NCBI GenBank assembly: GCA_026122225.1
Contig: JANEZZ010001488.1
Coordinates: 1 to 64,000, forward strand
Source: Heloderma charlesbogerti
Lineage: Eukaryota > Chordata > Lepidosauria > Squamata > Helodermatidae
Direction of reading: 5' to 3'
DNA: 64,000 nucleotides
The translations under genes and the position numbers were made by a program. The notes under the pieces were generated by a model. It saw only the letters and a program-made list of their open reading frames with translations. It did not search any database and had not been told where the DNA came from. This document shows positions 33,895 through 43,926 of the stretch, one piece after another (position 1 is the first letter of the stretch; each line of letters begins with the position of its first letter).

Positions 33895-33961
33895 CAGAAT
33901 CATAGGGTTGGAAGGGGCCTACAAGATCATCGAGTCCAACCTCCTGCTCAGTGCAGGAAGA
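33895..33961 (+). repeat. CR1 3'-terminal fragment
   Basis: 'agaatcatagggttggaagg', 'ggcctacaagatcatcgagt', 'ccaacctcctgctcagtgca': the same signature as the CR1 end at 4037-4110, same reading on the plus strand. Confidence 0.75.
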
Positions 33962-34042
33962 CTGATTCCCAGGCAGTGTCCCATCCAAATACTAACCAGC
34001 GTTCACCCTGCTTAGCTTCCGAGATCAGATGAGATCGGGCTC
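33962..34042 (-). pseudogene. 5S rRNA-derived fragment
   Basis: The plus strand reads the reverse complement of the 5S rRNA 3' two-thirds: 'attcccaggcagtgtcccat', 'ccaaatactaacca', 'ccctgcttagcttccgagat', 'cagatgagatcgggc'. Conserved 5S internal promoter sequences (A block and C block) are largely kept. The 5' third and the 3' end are missing, and it is wedged between two CR1 ends. So it is a retro-copied fragment or the head of a 5S-derived SINE, not a working gene. Confidence 0.8.
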
Positions 34043-34049
34043 ATCCAGC

Positions 34050-34142
34050 CCTTATGTGAACACTCTGCTTGGTCACTGTGTGAACAGAATACTGGACTAG
34101 ATGGACCCTTGGTCTGATCTAGCAGGGCTCTTACGTTCTTAT
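34050..34142 (+). repeat. CR1 3' end
   Basis: 'ggtcactgtgtgaacagaat', 'actggactagatggaccctt', 'ggtctgatctagcagggctc', 'ttacgttctta': same terminus as 1940-2012. Joined to the 5S fragment, suggesting a composite insertion. Confidence 0.7.
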
Positions 34143-34446
34143 GATAAATGCAGGCCCAGCACCAGTACACAGCATCTTAGGACAAATTCCAGATGCACAG
34201 AAAGGCCTGCTGCTGATGATGTTGGGACTGGTGTCCTTCCTTATTTTGCCCAGCATGCTGTGCTTGTCTCGCTGGATTTATCTCCACTGCCATTTTAATT
34301 CCTCCATAATGCCACACTGCATGTAAGTACAGCCAGGTGGGCATATGCTTCTGTGGAAGCCTTGGCTGACTGCCCACCACCTCCTGGTAAGGCTGATGGG
34401 CAGGCCCACTGAGGACACGTTGCTCAGCCTATTCCCAATATGTAAC

Positions 34447-34468
34447 ACACACACACACACACACACAG
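34447..34468. repeat. (AC)n microsatellite
   Basis: About eleven uninterrupted AC units. It produces repeated Cys-Val or Thr-His frames that are not genes. Confidence 0.95.
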
Positions 34469-34704
34469 CAAAAATGGGGGAAACCTGGAAAATTCAGCAA
34501 AATCTTTTCCCCACAAAGTTTCCAAAAATCCCTGGGAAAACTGCTGTTTCCTAATTTTTTCACATACACACCCTTACCATTTTTTCTGGGTTCTTTTCTA
34601 GGCCTTCTGTTCAATGCCTCCAGCCTACCCCACAACCTTGATCCAGCCACAGAAAAGTGTAATGAGCAGCCATGCCCTTCCGCCCTCCTATTCCCCATTG
34701 CTAC

Positions 34705-34787
34705 CTGAGCTGGGTCTGCTACAGCCATTTGTCTCCTATGGAGAGCGCGAGAGGATCTTGCGACAGTGGGGGAAGTCAGCGTTCAAC
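34705..34787 (-). CDS. Start-codon exon of zinc-finger gene B
   Basis: An 83-bp exon after CCTCACAG (34788-34795). It holds a short 5' untranslated part and ATG at 34726-34728, encodes MAVADPAQ, and leaves in phase 0 at CAG|GTAGCAATG. Phase 0 matches the KRAB-A exon at 33528-33654. It is clearly paralogous to 48847-48930 of gene C over its whole length, including the flanking intron. There the ATG is ATT. A slightly stronger context (AAATGG) surrounds the start. This exon fixes the amino terminus of gene B. Confidence 0.78.
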
Positions 34788-35129
34788 CTGTGAGGAGAAA
34801 AAACATACATGTGTGTGACACTTCAAGCCTATCATACAGCCAGAGTGGTTCTAAACCTGGGTTCAAATCCTCCACTTTGTAGATGAAGTCGTATTGTACC
34901 CTTCCCTCCACCACTTGAAATTACAGCAGAGTGGCAAAGTAGCTGCATGATTTCTCAAGCAGGGTCATGCTTGCTGAGTTAGTAAAGATTAAGCCAGAGA
35001 AGAGGTGGCGGCGGCAGCGGGGGGGGGGGGGAATAAATAAAACGTTGCACATGTGTGGTTCCTTGGCAGTCACTCAAGCATCTCCCAGAGTGATTCCTGT
35101 TAACTCGGAAGCAATAGTACAAGCCTTCC
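34788..35129. other. No gene recognised
   Basis: Intron 1 of gene B. A G-rich homopolymer lies at about 35020-35031; otherwise nothing assignable. Confidence 0.4.
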
Positions 35130-35455
35130 CCAACCTGGTGCCTTCCAGATATGTTGGACTACAACTCCCAGCAAACCTCAGCCAGCCAGGGCCCAGGTTG
35201 GGGCAGGCTGCAATAGCAGAAGGTAGCATTGTTACCTAGCAACCACAGATGTGGTTCTCCAGTTAACCCTTGTTTATTGGCTCAGTTGACAGGAATGCAA
35301 CCAGAAAACTATGCACATGCACCTTAATTCAGGGTTGGGTAGAAAGTAGATCTCCGAGTATTTTGGACTTCAGCTCCCACAAGTCCCTATCAGCATGTTC
35401 AATGCTCAGGAATGCTGGGAGTTAAAGTCCCAAACATCTGGAGATCTACAGCTCC
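35130..35455. repeat. Two adjacent fold-back MITE-like repeats
   Basis: 35130-35215 has 'aacctggtgccttccagata', 'tgttggactacaactcccag' and 'caggttggggcaggct'. 35336-35455 has 'gggtagaaagtagatctccg', 'agctcccacaagtccctatc' and the inverted 'ggagatctacagct'. These are members of different subfamilies lying next to each other. Confidence 0.55.
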
Positions 35456-35904
35456 AGGCATTCTGGAATGAAACTGATTATCTAGATCCATTTCAATCGG
35501 GCTTCAGGCCTGGTTTTGGAACGGAAACTGCCTTGGTCGCCCTGTGGGATGACCTCTGCCGGGAGAGGGACAGGGGGAGTGCGACCCTGTTGATTCTCCT
35601 GGACCTCTCAGCGGCTTTCGATTCCATCGACCTTCTGGATAGGTTGTCTGGGCTGGGAGTTGGAGGCACTGCACTGCAGTGGTTCCGCTCCTACTTGGAT
35701 GGCCGATTCAAGGTGGTGCTGGGGGATTATTGCTCTGTGCCATGGCAATTGTGCCATGGGGTTCCACAGGGCTCTGTTTTATGCCCCATGCTGTTTAACA
35801 TCTATGTGAAACTGCTGGGGGAGGTTATCCGGAGGTGTGGGCTGAGGTGCCATCAATATGCGGATGACACCCAGCTCTACCTCTCTCATCAAACCCAGGT
35901 GAGG
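35456..35904 (+). pseudogene. L2 reverse transcriptase core, truncated
   Basis: About 150 residues of L2 reverse transcriptase. It contains the A motif (LLDLSAAFDSID), the B motif (HGVPQGSVLCPMLF), a VKLLGEVIRRCG linker and the catalytic YADD in QYADDTQLYLS. The reading frame enters from a fused fold-back repeat and runs on into the solo LTR, whose Ser/Glu-rich codons falsely extend it to 36126. The family enzyme does target-primed reverse transcription. This copy is non-functional because the rest is 530 bp away. Confidence 0.85.
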
Positions 35905-35909
35905 CAGTG

Positions 35910-36439
35910 TGTCAGGGTGGACACTGAGCCCATAGAATCCCCGAGTAGTTCTGATTCTGAGGAAGAGCAGTCGCTCCTGGGAGAGGAGCGCGCTCCTCTT
36001 TCCCAGGGCCCACAGCTGACGGAGATTCCTCCCACCAGCATTCCTAGATTAGATAGCAGTCCAGGCAGTGACCGAGCAGAGATAGCAGACTTGGTGGACG
36101 CACGATGCCGACGCAGAGAGCGGTGACAAATGGAGAGCGCAGAAAGGAGGCGTAGTGCCCAGTTGGCGCGCAAACAACAGCTGCGCCCAGAGGATCCAAG
36201 GGAAAAGGGGAGGGACTTTCCCTAGTCCTTAAGTTCAGGGGTCTGCCAGTAATTCCCTTTCAAATGGGGACCAACTGTTTCAACTTAGGGCATAGGTACT
36301 CTGCTGCTCAGATCTAGTTGCTACCTGTAGAGTTGTTAAGTTGTAAAAGAAGAATAAAGCTTGGAAAGGAATTCCTTTGTCTGTGTCTGGACTTGGCTAC
36401 TGGATTAGACTGAGAGAGGCCTCCAAGGAGCCCCTGACA
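35910..36439 (+). mobile_element. Solo LTR, family S, copy 1
   Basis: 530 bp beginning TGTCAGGG and ending CCCTGACA, flanked by a perfect CAGTG duplication (35905-35909 and 36440-36444). AATAAAGC at about 36353 is the polyadenylation signal, so plus orientation. Related over much of its length to 46278-46825 ('agttctgattctgaggaaga', 'gggagaggagc', 'cccttaagttcag'). A 5-bp duplication fits some ERV classes and Gypsy elements rather than gammaretroviruses. Confidence 0.9.
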
Positions 36440-37340
36440 CAGTGGCTGTTCTGAATCAGTGCCTGGACACAGTAATGGACTGGATGAGGGCCAATAAACT
36501 GAACCCCAATCCAGACAAGACGGAGGTACTGTTAGTGGGTGGTTCGTCTGCCCGGCTAGGTTCTGGAGGGGGTTGCACTCTCCCTAAAGGAATGTCCGTA
36601 GTTTGGGGTGCTTTTGGACCCAGAACTGTCACTTGAGGCACAGGTGAACTCAGTGGCACAGAGCACTTTTTATCAGCTTAGTCTGCTATACCAACTACAC
36701 CCTTATCCGGACAGAGATAGCCTAGCTACAGTTATCCATGCTCTGATAATCTCTCATCACAGCAAGATTGTTAACAGGGACTGGCCTGCGAGCTCATATT
36801 ACGCCAGTACTTTTCAAGCTGCACTGGCTGCCAGTCCATTTCTGGGCCCGATTCAATGTGCTGGTGTTAACATTCAAAGCCCTTAACGGCTTGGGGCCAG
36901 GTTATCTGAAGCATCGCCTCCTCCCATAAGTGCCTGCCCGGACCTTAAGATCATCCTCAGCGGCCCTTCTCCGTGAGCCCCTGCCAAAGGAAGTGAGGCA
37001 GGTGGATACTAGGAGGAGGGCCTTTTCTGTTGTGGCACCCCAGCTGTGGAATGAACTCCCTAGTGAGGTTCGGCTGGCACCTACATTGTATCCTTTCCAG
37101 TGCCAGGGGAAGACCTTTTTATTTTCCCAGGCATTTTAGCTTTGCTGTTTTAAATCTGTATTTTAAATTACTGCACTGCTGCTAGGTTTTATTCTGGTTT
37201 TATTCTGGTTGTATTGTTTTACTGTGGTTTGAATGTTTTATATATATTATACTGTTTTATTGTGTGCTCCTTGGTTTTAATTTTTGTGAACTGCCCAGAG
37301 AGCTTCAGCTATTGGGCGGTATAGAAATAAATAAATAAAC

Positions 37341-37924
37341 AAACAAACAAACAAACAAACTTTCTAACCACCCTTCCCTTACTTCATCTGGGAAGGGAAC
37401 TTATTGCCCAGTGGTAGAGTACATGATTTTCATGTCGCTAAAGATCCCATGTTCAACCCCTGGCAGCACCAGGCAGGGTTGGGAAAGACTCAAGTCTGAT
37501 CTGACTTCTGATTTACCCTTAGAATTATCCATAAGACCACCCTGCAGCTTTATATTGACGACAAGCCTGTCACTGCTGGATCCTGTTCTACACGCACAGA
37601 AAGCGGGGGGGGGGGACCCCAAAACACCCACACACACACACACTATTTAAAAAAAAATCCTTGGAAAATCATGGGGGTGGGGACCCATTGTTTTCTGAAT
37701 TTTTCTGGTTCTCCCTCCTCCCAACCCAATTTTTCTGTTCCCTCCTCCCCCCAAGACCTTCACATCACTAGTGTAGTGTAGTACCTGAGGAATAAACTAG
37801 CCAAGATGCTGGGAGGCGCATAGCCAGGCCCTGGAGAGCTTTCTCTAAAATTAAATTAAATTAAATTGTGGCTTCGTGTGCGTGCAAAGACAAGAAGGAA
37901 GGTGCAAAGACAAGAAGGGAAACA
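37341..37924. other. No gene recognised; SINE trace
   Basis: At 37405-37480 'cagtggtagagtacatgatt' with 'gttcaacccctggcagcacc' is a degraded tRNA-type SINE head. Short CA and poly(G) tracts follow at 37605-37645. Nothing else is recognised. Confidence 0.4.
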
Positions 37925-38420
37925 CACTTACTAAGATCCGAGCTGGGTGGCGAGTGATTCCCGACGCTTGGCGAAATCTGGCAACTTCAGGCCTCCTAGC
38001 CTGTGCAGAGGGTGGCCCAACCTCCCAGCGACGCCGATTCAGATAATGCCAGACGGATGCAATCCTTTGCCTCGGAATCATCCCACGCTCTTACAAGTTT
38101 CCCCCTCTTGCCTTCCCAGCGGATCCCACTGCACTCCTGCCTTAATTATCTCAGGGGAGGCAAAGGGCCCTAATGCAGAAGCAAGTAACCGATGGAACGT
38201 CCCCCTCGACCATCACGGCGCATGCTCAAAGATGCCTGCCTCGCGCCTTGGCTATGCTCAGTTGCAGCTAGTGAAGCCTTCACGCCCTTCTCCTTGCCCT
38301 CATTTGGAATCGGATTGCATCCTCCGCTCTCCCAGAACCAGCTTCCGAATCGGGAAGACACCGGCGGCTGTTTCAGGGGAAAGAGGGACAACAACAATAT
38401 ATGCGGAGCGACGTTATGTT
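37925..38420 (-). promoter_or_regulatory. CpG-rich promoter and first exon of zinc-finger gene B
   Basis: CpG-rich relative to both flanks. On the minus strand a consensus splice donor (TTA|GTAAGTG) closes a candidate first exon at 37932. This non-coding exon would join the start-codon exon at 34787, about 3.1 kb downstream. No clear TATA is seen, so a CpG-island-type start with dispersed initiation is likely. The layout parallels 11330-11645 (gene A) and 59900-60600 (gene C). Confidence 0.6.
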
Positions 38421-38739
38421 TTTTTTAAAGTTGTGCAGGAGGGTTAACTTTTGTTTTGTTTTGTTTTGTTTTAATTCTGAATAATCTGGGTCAATGTGGA
38501 AAAGAGACAGACTTGGCAGAGAAAATGCTTAGCGTCTCTCTCTGTAGCCGGCTTGTCTGCATTAATTTCTCCAACATATTTGCATACCACACTGTTGTCT
38601 TCAGGGGTGCGCACACGGGATTACAAATAGGATCTGCAACAAACTGTTGTAGTGTGGAGTTCTTCTGTTCAGAATTCCAGTCATGCCGACATCCGGGGAT
38701 ACTCCGTTCCTTCCCCTCCTAAGAGTCCGTCAACTTTCT

Positions 38740-39005
38740 GTGCCCACTGACCATGCTCAGCCCCCATTTGGGCTGCTTTGGGGTCCCCCCCCAAATAATT
38801 TGTACATCTGAAAATCTTGGGATTCCTACGAGCCTGCTGATAGATACCTCTCTTTCAGATGGTGCCGTTTTCACTAGGCAAGGACCCATACTCGGAGAAT
38901 GAGTTCATGGTTACCATATGGGATACTCCTGACAACCCTGTGAGGTAGGCTGGAGTGATAGCGGCTTGATTTGAAGCCAAACCTCTCACCGCCCCCGCCT
39001 GATTT
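38740..39005. repeat. Unnamed interspersed repeat, copy 2
   Basis: Collinear with 16985-17320 through 'gggctgctttggggtccccc', 'gagcctgctgatag', 'atggtgccgttttcactagg', 'catactcggagaatgagttc' and 'aaccctgtgaggtaggct'. Confidence 0.6.
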
Positions 39006-39712
39006 TCGTCTGAGACCAAACTTCTAGAGATGCCCCTGGTGAGAAAGTGCAATGGACAGTCAGCAGGGAATTTCTCTCCCTCTCCGTCTCTCTTTCTCAC
39101 ACACCCCCCCTCAGTAAAATGCAGTGTGTATTTGCTTCCCACAAAAAAATGGAAAACCTTTTTCAGCCCAGGAAGATTGGTGTCTGAAAAGGTTCACATG
39201 TCATTTTTTTAAAACTTCTAAACAAATTAATAGCCCGATCCTAAGCTGGCTATTTGGAAGCATGTCTAGCAACATCCTTTAAAGTTGGTGTATTTAAGAT
39301 TACAGCCAAGTGCTTTGGAACTGTACTCAAAACTCAAGGTCTAATGAATTCTGTTAGGGCTCCCTCCCTCCCACGTGTGTATCAGATTGCAAGCCAAAGC
39401 CCTCTGAACAAGCCAGGTTGCAAAGGCAGGATTAGTGTCCTAATTCTGGTTCTCCCCCGCATCAAATCATCCACACTACCGAGAACATAGGAATTTGTGA
39501 ATTTTGTTATATTTTTAACCCACCCAATAACAGATGTTCTCTGTAAAAATGCACATGGGCGGGGAGGGAGGCGGAACCTACGGCAAGGGCCCCGATTCAG
39601 GTAAACATATTTGCACTTAAGTTCCACTTAAAAAAACAGGGCAATTGATTGCAATTAACTGCAGCTCGTTAGATTGTAGCAACTGGCCACCAATTTCCTT
39701 TATTTCCTGCTG
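39006..39712. other. No gene recognised
   Basis: No exon or repeat that I can name. Confidence 0.4.
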
Positions 39713-39965
39713 AAGAGCCAGTGTGGCGTAGTGGCTAGAGTGTTGGACTGGGAGCCCAGAGATCCGGGTTCTAGTCCCCACTCGGCCATGGAAGCTCACT
39801 GGGTGACTTTGGGCCAGTCACAGACTCTCAGCCCAACCTACCTCACAGGGTTGTTGTTGTGAGGATAAAAGGGAGAGGAGGAGGATCATGTAAGCCGCCT
39901 TGGGTTCCTTTCAAGAGGAAAAAAGGCGGGATATAAATGCAATAAATAAATAAAATAAAATAAAT
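39713..39965 (+). repeat. tRNA-derived SINE
   Basis: Nearly intact sense copy: 'agagccagtgtggcgtagtg' with A-box-like sequence, 'ccgggttctagtccccactc' as B box, 'gggccagtcacagactctca', 'ggttgttgttgtgaggataa', and 'gccttgggttcctttc', ending in (AAATA)n. Among the best-preserved copies in the window. Confidence 0.9.
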
Positions 39966-40187
39966 TATTCAGCCCAGCTCTTTCTAAATGTTTCTGTCAT
40001 CATGAATAGGGTTTCTTGATTATGCTTTTTTTCAATTGAAAAAATTGTCCTTCCCATGCATTAGAGTAGTTACGAACATAGCTTAAACCCCCAACCACGA
40101 TCTTTCATGGTTTCGCACAGTTTTCCTCCTTTTTAAAAGGTTAAAATGTCTCTTCGAAAGCTTAGCTACTGGCAGGAAGAGCTTTTG

Positions 40188-40284
40188 TTGTTGTTATTCA
40201 GTCGTGCCCGACTCTTCGTGACCTCATGGACCATAGCACACCAGGCCTTCCTGTCCTGCACTCTCTCCCGGAGCGTGCTCAAAG
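40188..40284 (-). mobile_element. BovB LINE 3' end
   Basis: 'gttgttattcagtcgtgccc gactcttcgtgacctcatgg', continuing to 'tctcccggagcgtgctcaaa'. Same 3' terminus as 13500-13620. Truncated to about 100 bp. Confidence 0.85.
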
Positions 40285-40514
40285 GTGTCCGGAACCAGTC
40301 GTGTCCGACTCTAGGGTGCGGTGCTCTTATCTTTCCCGCCGAGGCGGTACCTATTTATCTACTTGCAATTTCTTGCTGTGGAACTGCTAGGTTGGCAGAA
40401 GCTGGGACTGAAGACGGGAGCTCTCTCCGTCACGCGGCACTCCGGTCTCGAACCGCTGACCTGCCGACCTTCCAGTCTGCAGTTCAGCGTCTTAACCACT
40501 AAGCCACCGTGGCC
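40285..40514 (-). repeat. Sauria-type SINE with BovB-like 3' end
   Basis: On the minus strand the 5' head is tRNA-like: 'ggtggcttagtggttaagac' (A box) and 'cagcggttcgagaccggagt' (B box GGTTCGAGACC). The 3' end 'agtcggacacgactgg' resembles the BovB terminus, as expected for SINEs that borrow BovB machinery. Sits directly next to a BovB 3' fragment. Confidence 0.7.
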
Positions 40515-41164
40515 ATAACCTACAGTAGGCTGGTATTTTTTGGATTTAACCCCCCCCCCGGAATATAGCCCCCAAGAGCTTCTCCAAACCCGAATTCAGG
40601 CTGAAAGAAGTTCCCCACCAGTGGCTTAAACAAAGCAAAAACACATCAAGAAGTCTTGTTGAAAAAGTATTCAATCAGGACCCAGAAATCACAGCAGAAC
40701 TGTCTCCAGAAAAGCCCTTGAATTCAAAACATAGGAAGCATACTCATCAAGAAAATCATTTCAAAATTATTTGTGGAGGTCGTTACATAGGAGTTAGAAT
40801 CTCTATTAAGAAATGAAAACATTTTTTAATACAAGAAGTCTGGAATGATCAAACCCTCAAATACACACATTTAGGGAGCAATCCTCCAGCCCTACTCAGC
40901 GGCTAGTCAGCCATAGGATATCTTGTTTTCCGGGAACTGACCTCCCCCCACCCCCCCCACCCACCCCCCACACACACACAGTGGGGAAAAGCCCCAGGTC
41001 CCCCCCCCCCGCTTGCAAGAGCAGTGCGGAGCAGCCAAAACGGGGTGTGCCAGGGGATGTTCCGGGGCGGGGAGGGCGGAAATGCCTGTAGGACACATTA
41101 TGTGATCCCCTCTATGCTTCTCCTTCCCTGCATTGGATAGGCGGCTGCCTATCTGCATCGCCTA
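40515..41164. other. No gene recognised
   Basis: Contains two poly(C) tracts and a short CA run at about 40946-41012, which generate Gly/Pro-rich false frames on both strands. No exon signal. Confidence 0.4.
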
Positions 41165-41280
41165 TCTGCATAGGATTGCGCCCTTAGAGCAAGCCAATAC
41201 AAGTCTACTCAGAAGTAAATCCAATTAAACCGAATCGGGCTTACTCTCAGGTAAGTGGTATAAGGTTGCAACCGTAATGG
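41165..41280. repeat. Short inverted-repeat MITE
   Basis: 'tgcataggattgcgccctta' and, inverted, 'taagtggtataaggttgcaa' bracket 'tctactcagaagtaaatcca attaaa...gggcttactctcag'. Same family as about 59090-59235. Confidence 0.6.
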
Positions 41281-41532
41281 TTTATTTTTATGAGCATAGC
41301 AATTTGCTGGACAGATTTGGTACCAATGCCCCATACACGATTCCAGTATTTTTTTAAAGTGGGCTGTTTTGGGACTACCGGCAACAGAATTAGGAAAGCA
41401 ATAAATTCTCTGGACAGAAGTTTCTTTTCACCATGAAATACACTATGCAAAAGAGCAAGTCCAGGGTCAGGAGATATAGCTGGATTTGTGCTTTTAGAGC
41501 TGTTTTGCCCAGAGGGTTCAGAAGCAATAAGC

Positions 41533-41900
41533 ACACAGATGGATAGAAGTCACGATTTTATTAAAGAGAAGGCAAAATGATATAGAATAATATACGATAC
41601 CAATACTGAGCAAGATAGCTTACTTCCCCTTTCAGTTGTCAGGAGCTCCAGGTGCATGACACGGAGAGACCTCAGCCGAGGGCTGGCACACAGCACCTCC
41701 ATGGTCCAGGTCTGCATCAAAGCTCACTGTGGGCAAGTTTCTGGTAACTTTTATACCCGAGTTCTCCTTTTGCTATGTGCGGGTTTGAGGAGCCCCCTTA
41801 TTACTCACACCTGGGGTGATGGTCAGATTTCCAGGTCTCATGATGTTCATCCTTATACCATCCAAAAGATAAGCTAAAGCAAGTGGAGAGTGGCCAACCT
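41533..41900 (-). repeat. LTR-like sequence
   Basis: On the minus strand a TATA box GGGTATAAAAGTTACC (about 41740-41755) lies some 190 bases ahead of a polyadenylation signal at about 41553-41560 (antisense 'ttttattaaag'). This spacing is typical of an LTR. Ends with TG/CA and a target duplication could not be fixed, so this is a tentative solo LTR. Confidence 0.4.
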
Positions 41901-42257
41901 AATTGATTCAAGGTTGTATGCTCCCAAGCAGACAACTGACCTTGGAAAGCAAAGCCTCCAGTCTAGAAGCTTGAGCACTCTTAAGGGGGCCAAGTTTTTA
42001 AGGTTCGCCAGGAGATTCAGGTATGCAAGGAACAACTGTGGCACAACACTCTCCCATCTTGGTCTTCCCGTGCATTTCCTCTACAAGAGCAGACTTGTTT
42101 CCAAACCTTAGCAACTCACTCACATCTCCACTACATGTGACAGAGTCCTTTATTGTACATCCATGCCTGTAACATGTTTTATAGATACAACAAAGTTTAA
42201 GAGGCAATAGGTGCCAATGTTGGGTGAGTTTCAGGGTGAAAGAGGTACTCAACAAGG

Positions 42258-42512
42258 TTTTTATTATTACATTTATTTTTTATTACATTTATATCCCGTC
42301 TTTTTTCCTCTTGCAAGGAACCCAAGGCGGTTTACATGGTCTCCCTCCTTTCCATGTTATCCTCACAACAAACCTGTGAGGTAGGTTTGGCTGAGAGGCA
42401 GTGACTGGCCCAAAGTCACCCAGTGATCTTCATGGCCAAGCGGGGACTAGAACCTGGATTTCCCAAGTTCAAGTCCAGCACTCTAACCGCTACACCACGC
42501 TGGCTCACTTAA
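42258..42512 (-). repeat. tRNA-derived SINE
   Basis: Antisense copy: 'ttattattacatttattttt' tail, 'atatcccgtcttttttcctc', 'ggcccaaagtcacccagtga', 'ccgctacaccacgctggct' head. Confidence 0.85.
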
Positions 42513-43683
42513 AGGTTGTCTTTTAACCTCAACTTTATCTGTGATTTTTATAAAGAGCATAATAAATGCAGTGAGAAAAGCTATGAATAAAAAAAACATT
42601 GTGCACCAATGTAATAGTCAACTTGAGAGATCTTGTCAAGTCATTCCGAGCAGTTAAGACAATTATACCTAATCCTTTTGCATCACAAGCTTGAAACTAT
42701 TCTCAGAAAAAAGGGGGGGCAGTTTTGGATTTTTCAGCCCTGTCCACTTTTGCCCCACCCACACTGGAATGCAGCCCCCCCTTCTTCAAACCAGAATTCG
42801 GGCCTCATGCCGAAAGAACCTCCCCACCTCTTTTCTAAACCACACATTTGGAAATTACATGGTCAAAATTACTAAGTGTATGTTTGAAATGCAAATCAAA
42901 TCAGGAATATAGGTCACAGCAGACAGAGAAGGCAAAAACCTAACAGCTCACAGTTAGTACGCAATAATGTGTCTGGCCTCACAGAGACTCAAACAAACAG
43001 AACAATTAAGACATCTTTGTCAACATAACAAATTCATGACATAAGAAAAGCCCATCTCGGAGGACTACTGAAAAAGAGAAGTCCTAAATTGGAGTGATTT
43101 GTTCCAGAAAAGACCATACTGGCAGGGAGCTGTCAGCGTGCAAGTATCATAAGCCATACACCCTTGCCAAAGGTCCTAGGTTTGGTTTTTTTTACAGTTA
43201 ACCTTAAAACAATATCCACTAAGAATTTTAACGTTAGTGAAAAATCATTAAGAATACAAGGAATAAAGGCAAATGTGCACAGACATTGGCTTGGATCCAA
43301 TGGAAATTGGGGGAAGCGGTTTGGGCATTTTCAGCCCCCCCAGTCCTTTGCTGCCCCCCGCCACTGGGATAAGCCTCCCCAAAATGGAAGTCTGCTTCAT
43401 GCAACAGGCCTTCTCCATACTTTCCTGCCCCCACAAACCTGCTCTGAGGGATCCCCCAACCCTCTGGAGCAGATTTAGGGGACTGCAGGGGGGGCAGGAA
43501 ATCTGGCAGAACAATGCTACTGGATCCAGCCCACTGGTGTTTTAATACTCATCACTAGGCTGAACAAGAATCTGTGGATAGGGTTCAGGTGGTGGTCCGT
43601 AGTCCAAAAAATAAGGAAGGTCTGAGAATACCAGTCCTATGCTACCATTCCTGCCAGCGACATTACCGGAAACCCAGCCTCCT
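42513..43683. other. No gene recognised
   Basis: About 1.2 kb between a SINE and the finger exon of gene C. It would be its 3' untranslated or downstream region; I see no AATAAA in a convincing position on the minus strand. Confidence 0.35.
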
Positions 43684-43926
43684 TTATCCTAGTGCTTCCC
43701 GTGTTGTGTGTGGGTTTTCTGATGCCCAATCAGGTGTGCTTTCTTCCTGAGGCTCCTCCCACACCCGGCATGCTGAAATGGGGTTCCCTTTTGCACTGTA
43801 ACATTTGACTACTGGCTGAAAGCTTTTCCTTGTACTGAACATTTCAGTGGTCTCTCCTCTGTGTGGCATCTTTGATGCGGTATCAGGCCTGAATGATTAA
43901 TAAAGCCTTTTCTGCAATCCATGCAT
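43684..43926 (-). pseudogene. Decayed last fingers of gene C
   Basis: After the stop of the 18-finger frame, one more finger-like unit is readable (CRKGFINHSGLIPHQRCH pattern), then remnants such as KAFSQ without the cysteines. The boundary at about 43930-43975 has a duplicated 'ttaaatggtctctctcc', so a small duplication shifted the frame and cut off the end of the array. Confidence 0.7.

Larger units (their letters stand above)
35456..37340 (+). mobile_element. L2 LINE with a solo LTR inserted
   Basis: Sense L2-clade ORF2. Upstream of the LTR come FQSGFRPGFGTETALVALWD, TLLILLDLSAAFDSID, HGVPQGSVLCPMLFNIY and QYADDTQLY (catalytic YADD). Downstream come LNQCLDTVMDWMRANKLNPN, KTEVLLVG, LSLEAQVNSVAQSTFYQL, DRDSLATVIHAL and AFSVVAPQLWNELP. 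The 3' end at about 37255-37340 is 'tgaactgcccagagagcttc agctattgggcggtatag' plus an AAATA/AAAC tail. The 5' half with the endonuclease is missing. The LTR (35910-36439) splits the reverse transcriptase after the YADD block, so it is dead. Confidence 0.88.

Noticed and set aside
33962..34042. Functional 5S rRNA gene
   Set aside because: Only about two thirds is present, with several substitutions, and both ends run into CR1 sequence.
35909..36173. Ser/Glu-rich extension of the L2 reverse transcriptase frame
   Set aside because: This part lies inside the solo LTR (35910-36439); the fusion is accidental. The same peptide type appears in the other LTR at 46278-46825.
37947..38447. 166-codon plus-strand frame in the CpG-rich region
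   Set aside because: CpG-rich DNA is poor in stop codons; no domain is seen and it is antisense to the likely first exon of gene B.
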